Assembly: GCA_900540595.1 (NCBI GenBank)
Contig: UQGL01000004.1
Location: 62,001-126,000 of the forward strand
DNA from: an uncultured Oscillospiraceae bacterium
GTDB lineage: Bacteria > Bacillota > Clostridia > Oscillospirales > Ruminococcaceae
Reading direction: 5' to 3'
Length of the DNA stretch: 64,000 nucleotides
Shown: one piece after another, positions 43,754 to 52,686 of the stretch
Numbering within the stretch: the first letter of the stretch is position 1
How the letters are laid out: each line of letters opens with the position of its first letter
Position numbers and translations under genes: made by a program
The notes under the pieces: model-generated
Databases searched by the model: none
What the model saw: the letters and a program-made list of their open reading frames with translations, nothing else
Told to the model about the DNA's origin: nothing

Positions 43754-44385
43754 TCCTGCCCGGTTGCATACACATCGGGAATCTCGCCGCCGGCAAGCAG
43801 GCTGACGAGCGGGCAGGTTTGCTCCACGGTCAGGGTGGCGGTGCTGCCGTCCAGAATCATATTTACGGTGACGGATAGATGTAAAACCGCACAGTAGCGT
43901 GTGGTGTTGATCGAGAGAGACTCCGCAGTCTGCCGGATTTCCCCCTGCACATAGCCCTGCGGCTGCAGCTGTACCGGCCAGCCGGGGCCAAGCCCGCTCA
44001 GCAGGGAATTGTTGGTCAGACTGCCGAAGGGTACACGGTAGGAAATCTCCGGTAAGGCGTCCATCTCAGCCTGTACGGCAGCAATGAGCGCTGCCTGCGC
44101 AGCACCGGCGCGTGCGGCATCCAGACAGAGGACGCCGCCGTTGTCGGCAAAAAGTGTGCTGCAGAGTGCAGGCTGCCGTGAAAGCTCTGCCGCAACGGCA
44201 CGGTTGACAGCCTGTACGGTGGCGGCGCGGGCTTCGTACTCGGCCAGCTCGTGCAGGGTGGGCTTGATGACGGTGTTGACATAGCGGTTTATATGCAGGG
44301 CTCCCGCCAGCAGCACTGCTGCAGCCAGCCACACAAGGCTGCGCCGCTTTGCCCTGCACCGCCCTGCTGCTGTACGACGCCGCAT
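43750..44385 (-). CDS. yunB: Sporulation protein YunB
   Basis: 211 residues: basic N-terminus, one membrane helix (about 20-38), then the YunB domain with NTVIKPTLHELAEYEARAATVQAVNRAV, GSLTNNSLLSGLGPGWPVQLQPQGYVQGEI and LHLSVTVNMILDG. YunB is a mother-cell sporulation protein of unclear biochemical role. ATG 44385 has AGGGG upstream; a nine-residue extension is less likely. Divergent arrangements are absent: it is followed by ligA with an independent promoter. Confidence 0.88.
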   Translation of the reverse strand: MRRRTAAGRCRAKRRSLVWLAAAVLLAGALHINRYVNTVIKPTLHELAEYEARAATVQAVNRAVAAELSRQPALCSTLFADNGGVLCLDAARAGAAQAALIAAVQAEMDALPEISYRVPFGSLTNNSLLSGLGPGWPVQLQPQGYVQGEIRQTAESLSINTTRYCAVLHLSVTVNMILDGSTATLTVEQTCPLVSLLAGGEIPDVYATGQD

Positions 44386-44410
44386 ACCACCACCCCTCTT
44401 TATGCTATGC

Positions 44411-44445
44411 AAAAACGCCCCGGGGCGTTCAGGCTCCGGGGCGCG
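44411..44445 (-). terminator. Rubrerythrin terminator
   Basis: Minus strand CGCCCCGG pairs with CCGGGGCG over a 12-base loop and is followed by TTTTT, just after the rubrerythrin stop. Confidence 0.82.
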
Positions 44446-44463
44446 AGGTGGATTTTGGAAAAA

Positions 44464-45000
44464 TTATTTGAAATAGCGATCCAGCAGACCCTGCATGCCG
44501 CGGCCGTGGCGGGCCTCATCCTTTGCCATCTCATGTACGGTATCGTGGATGGCGTCGAGGTTCAGCTCCTTGGCCTTCTTAGCCAGATCCATCTTGCCGG
44601 CGCAGGCGCCGCACTCAGCGTCAACACGCATCTGCAGGTTCTTCTTGGTGCTGTCGGTCAGGACCTCGCCCAGCAGCTCTGCAAACTTGGAGGCGTGCTC
44701 GGCCTCCTCAAAGGCATAGCGCTTCCATGCCTCGGCGATCTCGGGGTAACCCTCGCGGTCAGCAACGCGGCTCATAGCCAGATACATACCGACCTCGCTG
44801 CACTCGCCGTTGAAGTTCTCGCGCAGACCCTGCTTGATCTCCTCGGGAACATCCTTGGCGATGCCGACAACATGCTCGGTCACATAGGTGTTATCCTTCT
44901 TCTCAATGAACTTGGATGCCGGGGCCTTGCAGACCGGGCAGAACTCGGGGATAGAACCCTCAGCGATATAACCGCAAACGGTGCAAACATACTTAGCCAT
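44464..45000 (-). CDS. Reverse rubrerythrin (rubredoxin-ferritin-like fusion)
   Basis: 178 residues. An N-terminal rubredoxin-type iron site (C6, C9, C21, C24: YVCTVCGY and FCPVCK) precedes a ferritin-like diiron domain with [22 protein letters not shown] and DEARHGRGM motifs. This order is the reverse of classic rubrerythrin and is typical of clostridial NADH-linked peroxide and oxygen reductases. It should detoxify H2O2 or O2 in an anaerobe. A consensus promoter and a palindrome lie upstream. It is monocistronic. Confidence 0.93.
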   Translation of the reverse strand: MAKYVCTVCGYIAEGSIPEFCPVCKAPASKFIEKKDNTYVTEHVVGIAKDVPEEIKQGLRENFNGECSEVGMYLAMSRVADREGYPEIAEAWKRYAFEEAEHASKFAELLGEVLTDSTKKNLQMRVDAECGACAGKMDLAKKAKELNLDAIHDTVHEMAKDEARHGRGMQGLLDRYFK

Positions 45001-45036
45001 AAGAATTGCCTCCTGTTATTTTGTAATTGCTCATAG

Positions 45037-45052
45037 GACACATTCCTGTGTC
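45037..45052 (-). promoter_or_regulatory. Palindrome in the rubrerythrin leader
   Basis: GACACA-TTCC-TGTGTC, a perfect six-base inverted repeat at about +3 to +18 of the predicted transcript. Could be an operator or a small leader hairpin. Confidence 0.4.
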
Positions 45053-45061
45053 TGTGCCTCT

Positions 45062-45090
45062 ATTATACGACATAGCTTTGCAGGTGTCAA
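45062..45090 (-). promoter_or_regulatory. Consensus promoter of rubrerythrin
   Basis: Minus strand TTGACA (45085-45090), 17-base spacer, TATAAT (45062-45067). Confidence 0.92.
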
Positions 45091-45121
45091 GGGGTAAAAC
45101 TGCATTTTTTAAGAAAGATTC

Positions 45122-45652
45122 TTATTTTTTGAATGGACTCCCCTGCCGCTGCTCCCCCGCAGAGGCAGGCAGGGCAGCGAATAAGGCGCGGGAAAGCAAA
45201 CAGCTGATGCCGCCCACCGCAAGGCCGGCCGCCAACAGCACGGGGGCGTACCCCAGAGCCATCGCGCTGGAAAGCAGCACTGCTGCCCCCGCCAGTTGGC
45301 CGAGGTTATGCGCCAGTGCAGCACCGGCACAAAAGATATACCCGCTGATCGGCAGGTGCAGCAGCACCAGCATGACAACCAGCGATAAACCGCCGCCGCA
45401 AAGGGAAAGAAAACCGGCGGTGGCGCCCCGCGTCAAAAAGGCGAACAGTGCCTTCAGCACCACCAGCAGCAGCGCGGTGCGGGTGCGCAGGAACAACAGC
45501 GCATACATGACAACCACATTGGAAAGCCCGAGCTTTATGGCAGGCATCAATCCCAGCAGCGGTGATACCAGTGATTCAAGGTAGGACAGTGCGATGGCCA
45601 AGGCAAACAGCATGCCGGTCCAGGCAGTCTCCCGCGCCTTTGTATTGCGCAT
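45122..45652 (-). CDS. Gx transporter family protein (heptaprenyl diphosphate synthase component I-like)
   Basis: 176 residues with about five helices. Family features include LFALAIALSYLESLVSPLLGLMPAIKLGLSNVVVMYALLFL and the Gly-rich TRGATAGFLSLCGGGLSLVVMLVL. The family (PF07456) is annotated as HepS-I or as an ECF-type S-component; transport is more consistent with the all-membrane layout. ATG 45652 is favoured by AGGGGG eight bases upstream. Own promoter (45733-45761, minus strand). Substrate unknown; NusG-II/FMN-bind partners often found with it are not adjacent. Confidence 0.82.
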   Translation of the reverse strand: MRNTKARETAWTGMLFALAIALSYLESLVSPLLGLMPAIKLGLSNVVVMYALLFLRTRTALLLVVLKALFAFLTRGATAGFLSLCGGGLSLVVMLVLLHLPISGYIFCAGAALAHNLGQLAGAAVLLSSAMALGYAPVLLAAGLAVGGISCLLSRALFAALPASAGEQRQGSPFKK

Positions 45653-45732
45653 GGTGGGCACCCCCTTTTTCTGTAAGCTGCAGTTATCGGCGTCTCTGGC
45701 AGCGGGTAGTCACGCCGTATCACTTTGTTTTG

Positions 45733-45761
45733 AGTGTACCCGCCGGGGGCGCGTTTGTCAA
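45733..45761 (-). promoter_or_regulatory. Promoter of the Gx transporter gene
   Basis: Minus strand TTGACA (45756-45761), 17-base spacer, TACACT (45733-45738). Confidence 0.82.
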
Positions 45762-45924
45762 GGCATAAAAAATTTACATATTTCCCGGCGGAAACGCCCT
45801 GCGTTTTGCCGCGAACAGCTTGAAAAAGACGGCAAGATAGTGTATTCTTATAATGTATCGGGCAAGCTATGCCTGTGAGTAGAGGAAAACAATATCATAC
45901 ACTATATAAAGGAGAACTAAACCT

Positions 45925-46521
45925 ATGAAAAAGCTGATTCCTGTAATTCTTTGCTGCGCTATGCTGCTGGCCGCCTGCGGCTCCTCTGCAGACAGCACCT
46001 CCACTGCTGTCTCCTCTGAGAGCAGCTCTGCTGCGGAAAGCACCATCGGCGGTGCCGATGGCCCGACGGATATCGTCATCAGCGAAAGCACCGATGCCTC
46101 CACCGGCGAGGAGGCCAACACCGCCAATCTGGATGCTGCCGTTGCCGCTATCGAGGCGGTCAACCCCATCGCCAACCCGCGCGCACTGGATGATTTCTCT
46201 GTTGAGAATGAGCTGATGCTGACAATGGACAACCTTGTTGCCTACAAGGGCGATGTGACTAACGATCAGGCGGACTGCGGCCTTGTCTTTGTGGCACAGG
46301 CCAAGGATGGTCAGGTCGATGCCGTCAAGAGCGAGCTGGAGGCCTACAAGGCAAGCCTGTCTGCCAATGACCTGTATGCTGAGTTTGCCGATAAGATCGC
46401 GCTGGCCAAGGATGCCCGCATCGTGACCAACGGCAACTATGTGGCCATCGTCATTGCCGGTATTGCAAACCCTGACTACGCTGCCATCGACACCGCACTG
46501 GAGACGGCGCTGAATTTCTGA
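45925..46521 (+). CDS. DUF4358-family lipoprotein with GGADGPT linker motif
   Basis: 198 residues. A signal peptide ends in the lipobox LLAAC (C19). A Ser/Thr-rich linker leads to the motif IGGADGPTDIVIS, then a DUF4358-like domain (residues ~85-195) with CGLVFVAQAKDGQVDAVKSELEAYK and GNYVAIVIAG. Ribosome site AAGGAG at 45911. The linker motif matches a sequence better known from the beta subunit of sodium-pumping decarboxylases and seen in short clostridial secreted proteins; its meaning here is unknown. Monocistronic, ending in a good terminator. Confidence 0.78.
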   Translation: MKKLIPVILCCAMLLAACGSSADSTSTAVSSESSSAAESTIGGADGPTDIVISESTDASTGEEANTANLDAAVAAIEAVNPIANPRALDDFSVENELMLTMDNLVAYKGDVTNDQADCGLVFVAQAKDGQVDAVKSELEAYKASLSANDLYAEFADKIALAKDARIVTNGNYVAIVIAGIANPDYAAIDTALETALNF

Positions 46522-46534
46522 TGAGACCCTGAAA

Positions 46535-46567
46535 GAAGGCCGCTGCCGCTCGGCAACGGCCTTTTTT
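46535..46567 (+). terminator. Intrinsic terminator
   Basis: AAGGCCGCTGCCG pairs with CGGCAACGGCCTT around CT, then six T residues, 14 bases after the DUF4358 lipoprotein stop. Confidence 0.9.
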
Positions 46568-46659
46568 CATAACGACCACCAATGCATTGCCGCCTGCCCT
46601 GCGCCGTATCGGCGTTTTGGTTCGCACGGTGATGCCATCAAAAGAAAGGGAGTTCCGCC

Positions 46660-48054
46660 ATGGTTTTTAACAGTGTGGTGTTCCTGTTCTGCTTTCTGCC
46701 GCTTTCCCTGCTGCTGTATTATCTGGTACCCGGCCGTGCCAAAAATGCAGTGCTGCTGGCGGAGAGCCTGCTGTTCTACTGCTGGACCGGCGTTGCATTT
46801 CTGCCGTTGATTGCGATTCTGATCGCATTCAACTATCTGTGGGGCCTGCTGACGGCCCGGGCCAGAACAACGCTGCGCGGGCTGCTGCCGCTGGCGGCGG
46901 TGCTGGTCAACCTTGGGGTGCTGGTGTATTTTAAGTATGCCAACTTCCTGATCGACACGCTGAATCAGATCGGCCACTTGGGGATCGCAGCGCTCAACAT
47001 CGGTACGGTGCTGCCGCTGGGCATCAGCTACTATATCTTCAAGATCATCAGCTATGAGGCAGATGTCTACACCGGCAAGATCGAACCGGAAAGAAATCCG
47101 CTGACCTTTGCCGTGTATGTGCTGTTCTTCCCGCAGCTGATCGTCGGGCCTATCGTCAAATACCGTGAGATGGCGGATCAACTCCATGACAGCAAAAACC
47201 GCTGCACGATGGAAAAGGCGCAGCGCGGTGCCGAGCTGTTTGTCTTTGGTCTGGCCAAAAAGGTCATTCTGGCGGATGCCATCGGTGCGCTGTGGACTGA
47301 CATCATCGGCGCAGGCGGTGTGGGGCTGGCCAATGTCTCCACCCCGCTGGCCTGGCTGGGTATTTTGGCCTACAGCCTGCAGCTATACTTTGACTTTGCC
47401 GGCTACAGTGAGATGAGTAACGGTCTGGCGGCGCTGCTCGGCTTTGACTGCCCTGCCAACTTTGATCTGCCCTATATTTCGGGCAGCATTACCGAGTTCT
47501 GGCGGCGCTGGCATATCACCCTGTCGGGGTGGTTCCGGGATTACATCTATATCCCGCTGGGTGGTAACCGAAAGGGGCAGGCGCGGCAGCTGTTCAACAT
47601 GTTTCTTGTCTGGGCTGCTACCGGCATCTGGCACGGTGCAAGCTGGAACTTCATTGCCTGGGGGCTCTACTACTTTGTGCTGCTGACGATCGAAAAGACC
47701 TTCCTGCTCAAATACCTGAAAAAAGGCAAGGTCTGGCCGCATCTTTACACCTTGTTCTTTGTCGTGCTGGGCTGGGGTCTTTTTACAGCCAACCAGCCCG
47801 GTGCACCGCTGGGACTGCTGCTGCAAAAGCTGTTTGTGCCGCAGGACGGTATCTCCGCTGTGTATAGTCTGCGCAACTACGGCGTGCTGCTGGCGCTGGG
47901 CTGCGTCTGCTCGTCTGCGCTGCCGCGGCGGCTCTGGGATAAGATCAGCCGGAACACGGTAGTCAAGCTTCTTGTGTTTACCCTGCTGCTGGTGCTGTGC
48001 GTCTGCTATGTGGTGGCTGCCACCAACGCAACAGCGCTGTATGCCAATTTCTGA
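46660..48054 (+). CDS. MBOAT-family O-acyltransferase (AlgI/DltB-like)
   Basis: 464 residues with about ten to eleven helices. The MBOAT core motifs are visible: GISYYIFKIISYEADVYTGKIEP, FPQLIVGPIVKYREM, LYFDFAGYSEMSNGLAALLGF, the ITEFWRRWHITLSGWFRDYIYIPLGGN block and the catalytic histidine in WAATGIWHGASWNFIAWG. The family moves acyl (usually acetyl) groups across the membrane for polysaccharide or wall O-acetylation. AAAGGGAG precedes the ATG. The DHHW gene begins 16 bases after its stop, forming the usual acyltransfer pair. Confidence 0.94.
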   Translation: MVFNSVVFLFCFLPLSLLLYYLVPGRAKNAVLLAESLLFYCWTGVAFLPLIAILIAFNYLWGLLTARARTTLRGLLPLAAVLVNLGVLVYFKYANFLIDTLNQIGHLGIAALNIGTVLPLGISYYIFKIISYEADVYTGKIEPERNPLTFAVYVLFFPQLIVGPIVKYREMADQLHDSKNRCTMEKAQRGAELFVFGLAKKVILADAIGALWTDIIGAGGVGLANVSTPLAWLGILAYSLQLYFDFAGYSEMSNGLAALLGFDCPANFDLPYISGSITEFWRRWHITLSGWFRDYIYIPLGGNRKGQARQLFNMFLVWAATGIWHGASWNFIAWGLYYFVLLTIEKTFLLKYLKKGKVWPHLYTLFFVVLGWGLFTANQPGAPLGLLLQKLFVPQDGISAVYSLRNYGVLLALGCVCSSALPRRLWDKISRNTVVKLLVFTLLLVLCVCYVVAATNATALYANF

Positions 48055-48070
48055 GAGGAGGAACTGCTGT

Positions 48071-49255
48071 ATGTCAAAGGTCATATACCGCAAGGGCGGC
48101 GGCAGACGCCGCGTGGGCTTTCCGCTTCTCGTCCTCTGCGCTGTGCTGCTGTTCGGCTTTTCGGCTGTGAATATGCTGTGGCCCAAGCGTGAGCAGCTTG
48201 AGCTGGAAAACCGCAAGGCCGCACAGTTCCCTGCATTCAGTGTCAGTGCATTGTTGGACGGAAGCTGGCAGAGCGGCTTTTCCCGCTGGATGCAGGATCA
48301 GTTCTCCTTCCGTGATGCGGCGGTCAACACCCAGCGTGCCGCAGACGAGATTCTCTTCCGCAAGGCTGAGGAGGGCGGTATCCTGCTGGGCAGGGACCGC
48401 TGGATGTTTACAAAGCTGTTCACAGTGGACGATGCAACGGAAAAGCAGCTGAACAAAAACATCGCGGCCGTCAGTGAGTTTGCTGCCAATCACCCCGGCA
48501 AGGTGACCTTCCTGCTGGCTCCGTCGGCCAGCGTCATCTACCCCGAAAAACTGCCGGCCGGTGCACCGATGGTGGACGAAAATGCCATGCTGGATGAGAT
48601 CTTTGCCAAGGTCGGCCAAAGCGCAGGAATCATCGACCTGCGCGAACTGTTTGCAGCGCAAAAGGACGAGTATCTGTATTTCAAGACAGACCACCACTGG
48701 ACGCCCAACGGTGCCTACCGCGCGTATGAGGCGTTCTGTGCACAGAAGGGGCTGACGCCCTTTGACCGCGATGCCCATGAGAGTGCGACTGTGACAGGCT
48801 TTGAGGGAACCCATTACTCCGCTACCCGCCTTTGGAATGTGGAGGATGACACGATCACCTACTACCCGCTTGACAATCTGATGACGGTCTACCGGATCAC
48901 CGGCGAGGCCGCCTATGAGCCGGAACGAACCGAAAACCTGATCAACGCCGACAAGTTTGCGACCCGCGATAAATATGCGGCGTTTCTGGACGGCAACAAC
49001 GGCTACTCGACCATCGAGGGAAACGGGACAGGCAGTATTCTGGTTGTGAAGGACAGCTACGCCAACAGCTTTATCCCCTATCTGACCGCTAACTACGCCA
49101 AGATCGGCGTGGTGGATTTCCGCAACTTCAAGTACGGCCTTGATTCTACGATTGAAAAAGAGGGCTACGATGAGGTACTCGTGCTGTATAACTTCCAGAC
49201 CTTTATAGCCGACACAAACCTGATTTATATTACCCGGCCCACCACCCTGCAGTAA
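48071..49255 (+). CDS. DHHW-family (AlgX/AlgJ-like) O-acetyltransferase partner
   Basis: 394 residues: basic N-terminus, one membrane anchor (about 15-35), then an SGNH-like extracellular domain. The defining motif is TDHHWTPNGAYRAYEAF, with LLAPSASVIYPEKLP earlier and ILVVKDSYANSFIPYL carrying the likely catalytic serine. Partner proteins of MBOAT enzymes take the acetyl group and place it on an extracellular polymer. GAGGAGG precedes ATG 48071. The target polymer is not shown by context; no polysaccharide genes are adjacent. Confidence 0.9.
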   Translation: MSKVIYRKGGGRRRVGFPLLVLCAVLLFGFSAVNMLWPKREQLELENRKAAQFPAFSVSALLDGSWQSGFSRWMQDQFSFRDAAVNTQRAADEILFRKAEEGGILLGRDRWMFTKLFTVDDATEKQLNKNIAAVSEFAANHPGKVTFLLAPSASVIYPEKLPAGAPMVDENAMLDEIFAKVGQSAGIIDLRELFAAQKDEYLYFKTDHHWTPNGAYRAYEAFCAQKGLTPFDRDAHESATVTGFEGTHYSATRLWNVEDDTITYYPLDNLMTVYRITGEAAYEPERTENLINADKFATRDKYAAFLDGNNGYSTIEGNGTGSILVVKDSYANSFIPYLTANYAKIGVVDFRNFKYGLDSTIEKEGYDEVLVLYNFQTFIADTNLIYITRPTTLQ

Positions 49256-49259
49256 TCAG

Positions 49260-49304
49260 CTGCGCCCGACCCCGCATTTTGCGGAATCGGGCGCATTTTT
49301 TATT
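49260..49304. terminator. Bidirectional terminator
   Basis: TGCGCCCGA pairs with TCGGGCGCA, with an inner CCCGC/GCGG stem and T-run, between the convergent DHHW and gerAC-type genes. Confidence 0.88.
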
Positions 49305-50217
49305 CCCATAGAATCGTAAGCTGCGGGGCCGGTGCCGGGCTGCGGGGGCCGTACAGATTGGCGTGCCAGAACTGCAGGTGAAAAAAGTCGGCCGATCGTT
49401 CAGCGGTGAGTGCGGCAAAAGCCTGCAGCAACTCGGTGCAGAACAATGCCTGCAGATCCTGCCCCGTCTGTGTGAGGACTTCAAACGCTGTATCGCGCAG
49501 GTGCAGCTGTACGGTGGTATCCTGCACCGTTACATCGATGCGGGCGCGGCACAGGGCAGTCCCGTCCGCATAGGTCGTATAAAGGCGGTCCGTCTGCCCG
49601 CAGAGCACGGCGGCCAGTTGGGCGGCCAGACCTGCAGCGCGGTAAGGGGCGGGCTGCTGCTTTGCGAGCAGCAGAAGATCATACCCGCTGTCGGCGCGGT
49701 AGCCGGGCACAGTGCAGCAGTCCGCCTGTGTAAAAAGCTGCTGCAGACCGCAGTGCAGGCGGTATTCGGAGCGAACCGACTTCATGTCCTCATACAGGGC
49801 AGCGGCATCCTCCGCCCAGCTGTGGGGGGCTGTATCCAGCGCAAAGACCGAAAGCTCTGGCGCGGGCTGGGCTTTGTCGTAGAGCAGACTGCCCAGCTCG
49901 CGGGCGGTTTGCCAGTCGGCATCGGCCGGCAGAACAGCTAGATCAATCAAGCCGTAATAAAGGCGGCCCGGCAGCGTAGTTTCGGCCCGGTGGAGGGCCT
50001 GAGCAGCGGTGAAACCGCGTGCGGAGGAGGTCTTGTAGTGAAGGCCGTCCTCATTGTTGTTCTGGTCAGCCAGCAGCAGACAGACGGAATACTGTCCCTG
50101 CTGCCGTGCGAAGAATACGGCGCGGACAATCTCCCGCTCTGACAGCGCCTGCCCGCAGCCGCAGAGAAAAAGCGTGATGCAGGCGATCAGCAGCGCCTTA
50201 TACTTCGGTACAGACAT
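49300..50217 (-). CDS. GerAC-type spore germination lipoprotein
   Basis: 305 residues. The signal peptide ends near LFLCGCGQALSEREIVRAVFF; the cysteine at about 21 is the likely lipid-attachment site, and the SEREIVRA stretch matches the start of mature GerC proteins. The rest fits the GerC fold loosely. It is the third gene of the gerA-type operon and overlaps the B gene by 31 bases. GerAC proteins anchor germinant receptors in the inner spore membrane. Sequence divergence is high, so the call leans on position. Confidence 0.8.
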   Translation of the reverse strand: MSVPKYKALLIACITLFLCGCGQALSEREIVRAVFFARQQGQYSVCLLLADQNNNEDGLHYKTSSARGFTAAQALHRAETTLPGRLYYGLIDLAVLPADADWQTARELGSLLYDKAQPAPELSVFALDTAPHSWAEDAAALYEDMKSVRSEYRLHCGLQQLFTQADCCTVPGYRADSGYDLLLLAKQQPAPYRAAGLAAQLAAVLCGQTDRLYTTYADGTALCRARIDVTVQDTTVQLHLRDTAFEVLTQTGQDLQALFCTELLQAFAALTAERSADFFHLQFWHANLYGPRSPAPAPQLTILWE

Positions 50218-51185
50218 GCGGCACCACCTCCAATCCAGGTCAGCAGCACAAAGCCCCAGGTCAGCGCACTGCGCAGCGGCAGCGCTGTGTCCAAATCAAT
50301 CTTGCGCAGCACGGCGCAAAGCAGCCAGATGCCGCCCAGATACACAGGAAATCGGTCAAGCCCGGCGGCACTGTTCTCCGCCTTGCTTCGGCCGCCCAGC
50401 AGCCGCACCAGCGCATAGAGATAAAGCGCCAGCTTGACGGTGACGGCCATGACCCACAGGATGAACTGCAGCCATTCCAGCCGGTTGAAGATGGACAGCG
50501 CACCGCACCGCGCGGCGGCGTGGACGGGGTCTGCCCGCAGCGGCATGGCGGCGCCGTAGAACAGCTCAAGCAGCAGATGGATCGAGACATCGAATGCCAG
50601 CGCATACCCGGCCAGCCGCAGCAGTGTATGACGGCCGCGCTTGTCCTGTGCGGGCCAGAGGGCGGGCAGCAGATATTCCGGGTAAAGGGTCAGCTGATCC
50701 TTGGCGGCGGTGAAAAAATCTGCGCGCGTCAAAACGGTGTACTGCAGGTTCGTGATCCGCAGACGCGGCAGCACCGAGATCAGCATGACAGCGGTGGCTG
50801 CCGCCAGCAGACAAAGCACGGCACGGGCCGTCTGCGACAGTGCAGATACCCGCCGCAGATAGACGACCGGCAGCACTGCCAGCAGACAGACGGAGGTCAG
50901 TGTGATCGCCCCGGGATAGAGCCGGTCGGCAAGCTGCCAGAGCCGCAGCAGCTCCAAAACCGAGGAAAACACAAGCAATGCGCCGAACAGCAGCCTTAAA
51001 ACCGGGTCGCAGGCCAGCCGCCAGCACCGGGCAAACAACCAGCCGACCGCCGCAAGCAGCAGTGCGCAGAGCGGGGCTGCTGCCAGACCGGCCCGGGGGC
51101 GGTAGGCTGTCTGGCTGCGCAGCAGCACGTTGACGAGCAGGCTGACGAGCAGCGCAGCAAACAGGCTGGGGCATTCACGCTTCAT
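50187..51185 (-). CDS. GerAB-type spore germination permease
   Basis: 332 residues with about ten helices, the layout of the GerB/APC-like subunit that senses germinant. Patterns such as LFGALLVFSSVLELLRLWQLADRLYPGAITLTSVCLLAVLPVVYL and LEWLQFILWVMAVTVKLALYLYALVRLLG fit spore germination permeases (PF03845). ATG 51185 has GGAGGTGAT upstream inside the A gene. It overlaps gerAA by 11 bases and gerAC by 31. The germinant is unknown. The protein is shorter than the usual ~360. Confidence 0.82.
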   Translation of the reverse strand: MKRECPSLFAALLVSLLVNVLLRSQTAYRPRAGLAAAPLCALLLAAVGWLFARCWRLACDPVLRLLFGALLVFSSVLELLRLWQLADRLYPGAITLTSVCLLAVLPVVYLRRVSALSQTARAVLCLLAAATAVMLISVLPRLRITNLQYTVLTRADFFTAAKDQLTLYPEYLLPALWPAQDKRGRHTLLRLAGYALAFDVSIHLLLELFYGAAMPLRADPVHAAARCGALSIFNRLEWLQFILWVMAVTVKLALYLYALVRLLGGRSKAENSAAGLDRFPVYLGGIWLLCAVLRKIDLDTALPLRSALTWGFVLLTWIGGGAACLYRSIRRC

Positions 51186-52620
51186 GCTGACCGATCACCT
51201 CCCCGGAGCGGGCAAGGCGGCTCCAGATGCTGCGCACAAAACCGTCCCGCACGCTGGCCCTGCCCAGTGGCAGCAGCGGATAGAGATAGTCGTATCCAAA
51301 AGGCTCACTGCCGCAGGCCATTGCCAAAATCGTCAGTGCTGCGCAGGCCAGCCCCGGTACGCCAAAGCACCCTGCCAGCAGGATCACCGCGAAGCGGAAC
51401 AGGATGGACTGCTCATACAGTGACGGTACGGCCAGCGTGGCGATGGTGGCTGCAGCAGCCATCGTCAGAACCGGCACGCTGACGATGCCGGCGCTGACGG
51501 CGGTCTCCCCGATGATGAGTGCCCCCACCAGACTGACCGTGTGGCTGATAGACTGCGGTGCGCGCAGACCGGCCTCGCGCACGATCTCAAGCAGCAGCGT
51601 TACGCAGAGCATCTCAAGCATGGGCGGCAGCGGCGTGGCAGCCTCCCCGCGGGCCAGCTTTGTCAACAGCTGAATGGGGATGATCTCCGGCGCAAAGGCA
51701 ACAGCCATGACATACAGCCCCGGCCCGAACACCGCCAACAGAAAAGCCAGATATTTCAGAATACGGATGAGGCCTGCAAACACAGCGCCGGAAGCGTAGT
51801 CATCAAGGCACTCAAAATGCTCAGCAAAAAAGCTCGGTATAATGAGCGCATAGGGGCACCCGGCTACCAGCACCACAACCTTGCCCTCGCACAGGCGGGC
51901 GCAGGCTGTGGCCGGGCGCTCGGTATATGCGGCAGCCGGGAAGAGATTCAGCTTGTCCTGCTTGAGGAAGGAGGCAAAATAGGCGCTGTCGAGCAGGACC
52001 GGAATCTCGACATTTTCCAGCCGTGCGCGCAGTGCGGAAACGGTCTCCTCCGGGGCAAGGGCTTTGTCATAGCAAAGGCAGTATTCGGTTTTGGCGCGGG
52101 TATGGGCGGTTGTGATCTCCGCTACAAGGGTACCGGTGCGGAATTGCCGCCGCAGCAGGGAGATATTATTGCGCAGCAGCTCGGTAAACGCCTCCTGAGG
52201 GCCGCGCAGATTTCCCTCACCCGTTGGGGTTGAAACGGCGCGCTGCGGCATTTCCTGCGTGGAAAAAGCAACCGCCCGGCTCACATCATCGATCAGCAGC
52301 ACGGACAACCCATTGCAGAGCAGCTCCACAAGGGCGGTCCTGTCGGTAACGGCCTCGGCCTCGGCGGGAATGCGGCTCTGGGTCAAAAGATAATCGCACA
52401 GTCCTGCCCCGCCGCCCAGCATGGCAGGGTCACGGTCCAGCATGTCCAGCGCCATGCGGCAAAGCTTTTCCGGGGAGGAAAGCCCTGTAAACATGACGAT
52501 AGCACATCGAATGCCTGCAATCATCAGGTGCTTGGTATAAAAATCATCGGAACGGCCAAACATTTCTTCCAGAAACGCAAGGTTCTCGTCCAGCGAACGG
52601 TACAGCGGTTTTGGTGGCAT
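51175..52620 (-). CDS. GerAA-type spore germination protein
   Basis: 481 residues of the GerA family (PF03323). A soluble N-terminal half (LDENLAFLEEMFGRSDDFYTKHLMIAG) is followed by four or five helices near the C-terminus with PLPPMLEMLCVTLLLEIVREAGLRAPQSISHTVSLVGALIIGETAVSAGIVS, the strongest family signature. ATG 52620 is favoured by AGGGGG seven bases upstream. First gene of the A-B-C operon that forms the germinant receptor in the forespore inner membrane. Divergent from the DUF421 gene. Confidence 0.93.
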   Translation of the reverse strand: MPPKPLYRSLDENLAFLEEMFGRSDDFYTKHLMIAGIRCAIVMFTGLSSPEKLCRMALDMLDRDPAMLGGGAGLCDYLLTQSRIPAEAEAVTDRTALVELLCNGLSVLLIDDVSRAVAFSTQEMPQRAVSTPTGEGNLRGPQEAFTELLRNNISLLRRQFRTGTLVAEITTAHTRAKTEYCLCYDKALAPEETVSALRARLENVEIPVLLDSAYFASFLKQDKLNLFPAAAYTERPATACARLCEGKVVVLVAGCPYALIIPSFFAEHFECLDDYASGAVFAGLIRILKYLAFLLAVFGPGLYVMAVAFAPEIIPIQLLTKLARGEAATPLPPMLEMLCVTLLLEIVREAGLRAPQSISHTVSLVGALIIGETAVSAGIVSVPVLTMAAAATIATLAVPSLYEQSILFRFAVILLAGCFGVPGLACAALTILAMACGSEPFGYDYLYPLLPLGRASVRDGFVRSIWSRLARSGEVIGQHEA

Positions 52621-52686
52621 CGGTGTTCCCCCTCTCACGCAGGATAGTGTGAGCCGTTCAGGGGTGTTTTATAAGGAGGCGGCAGG

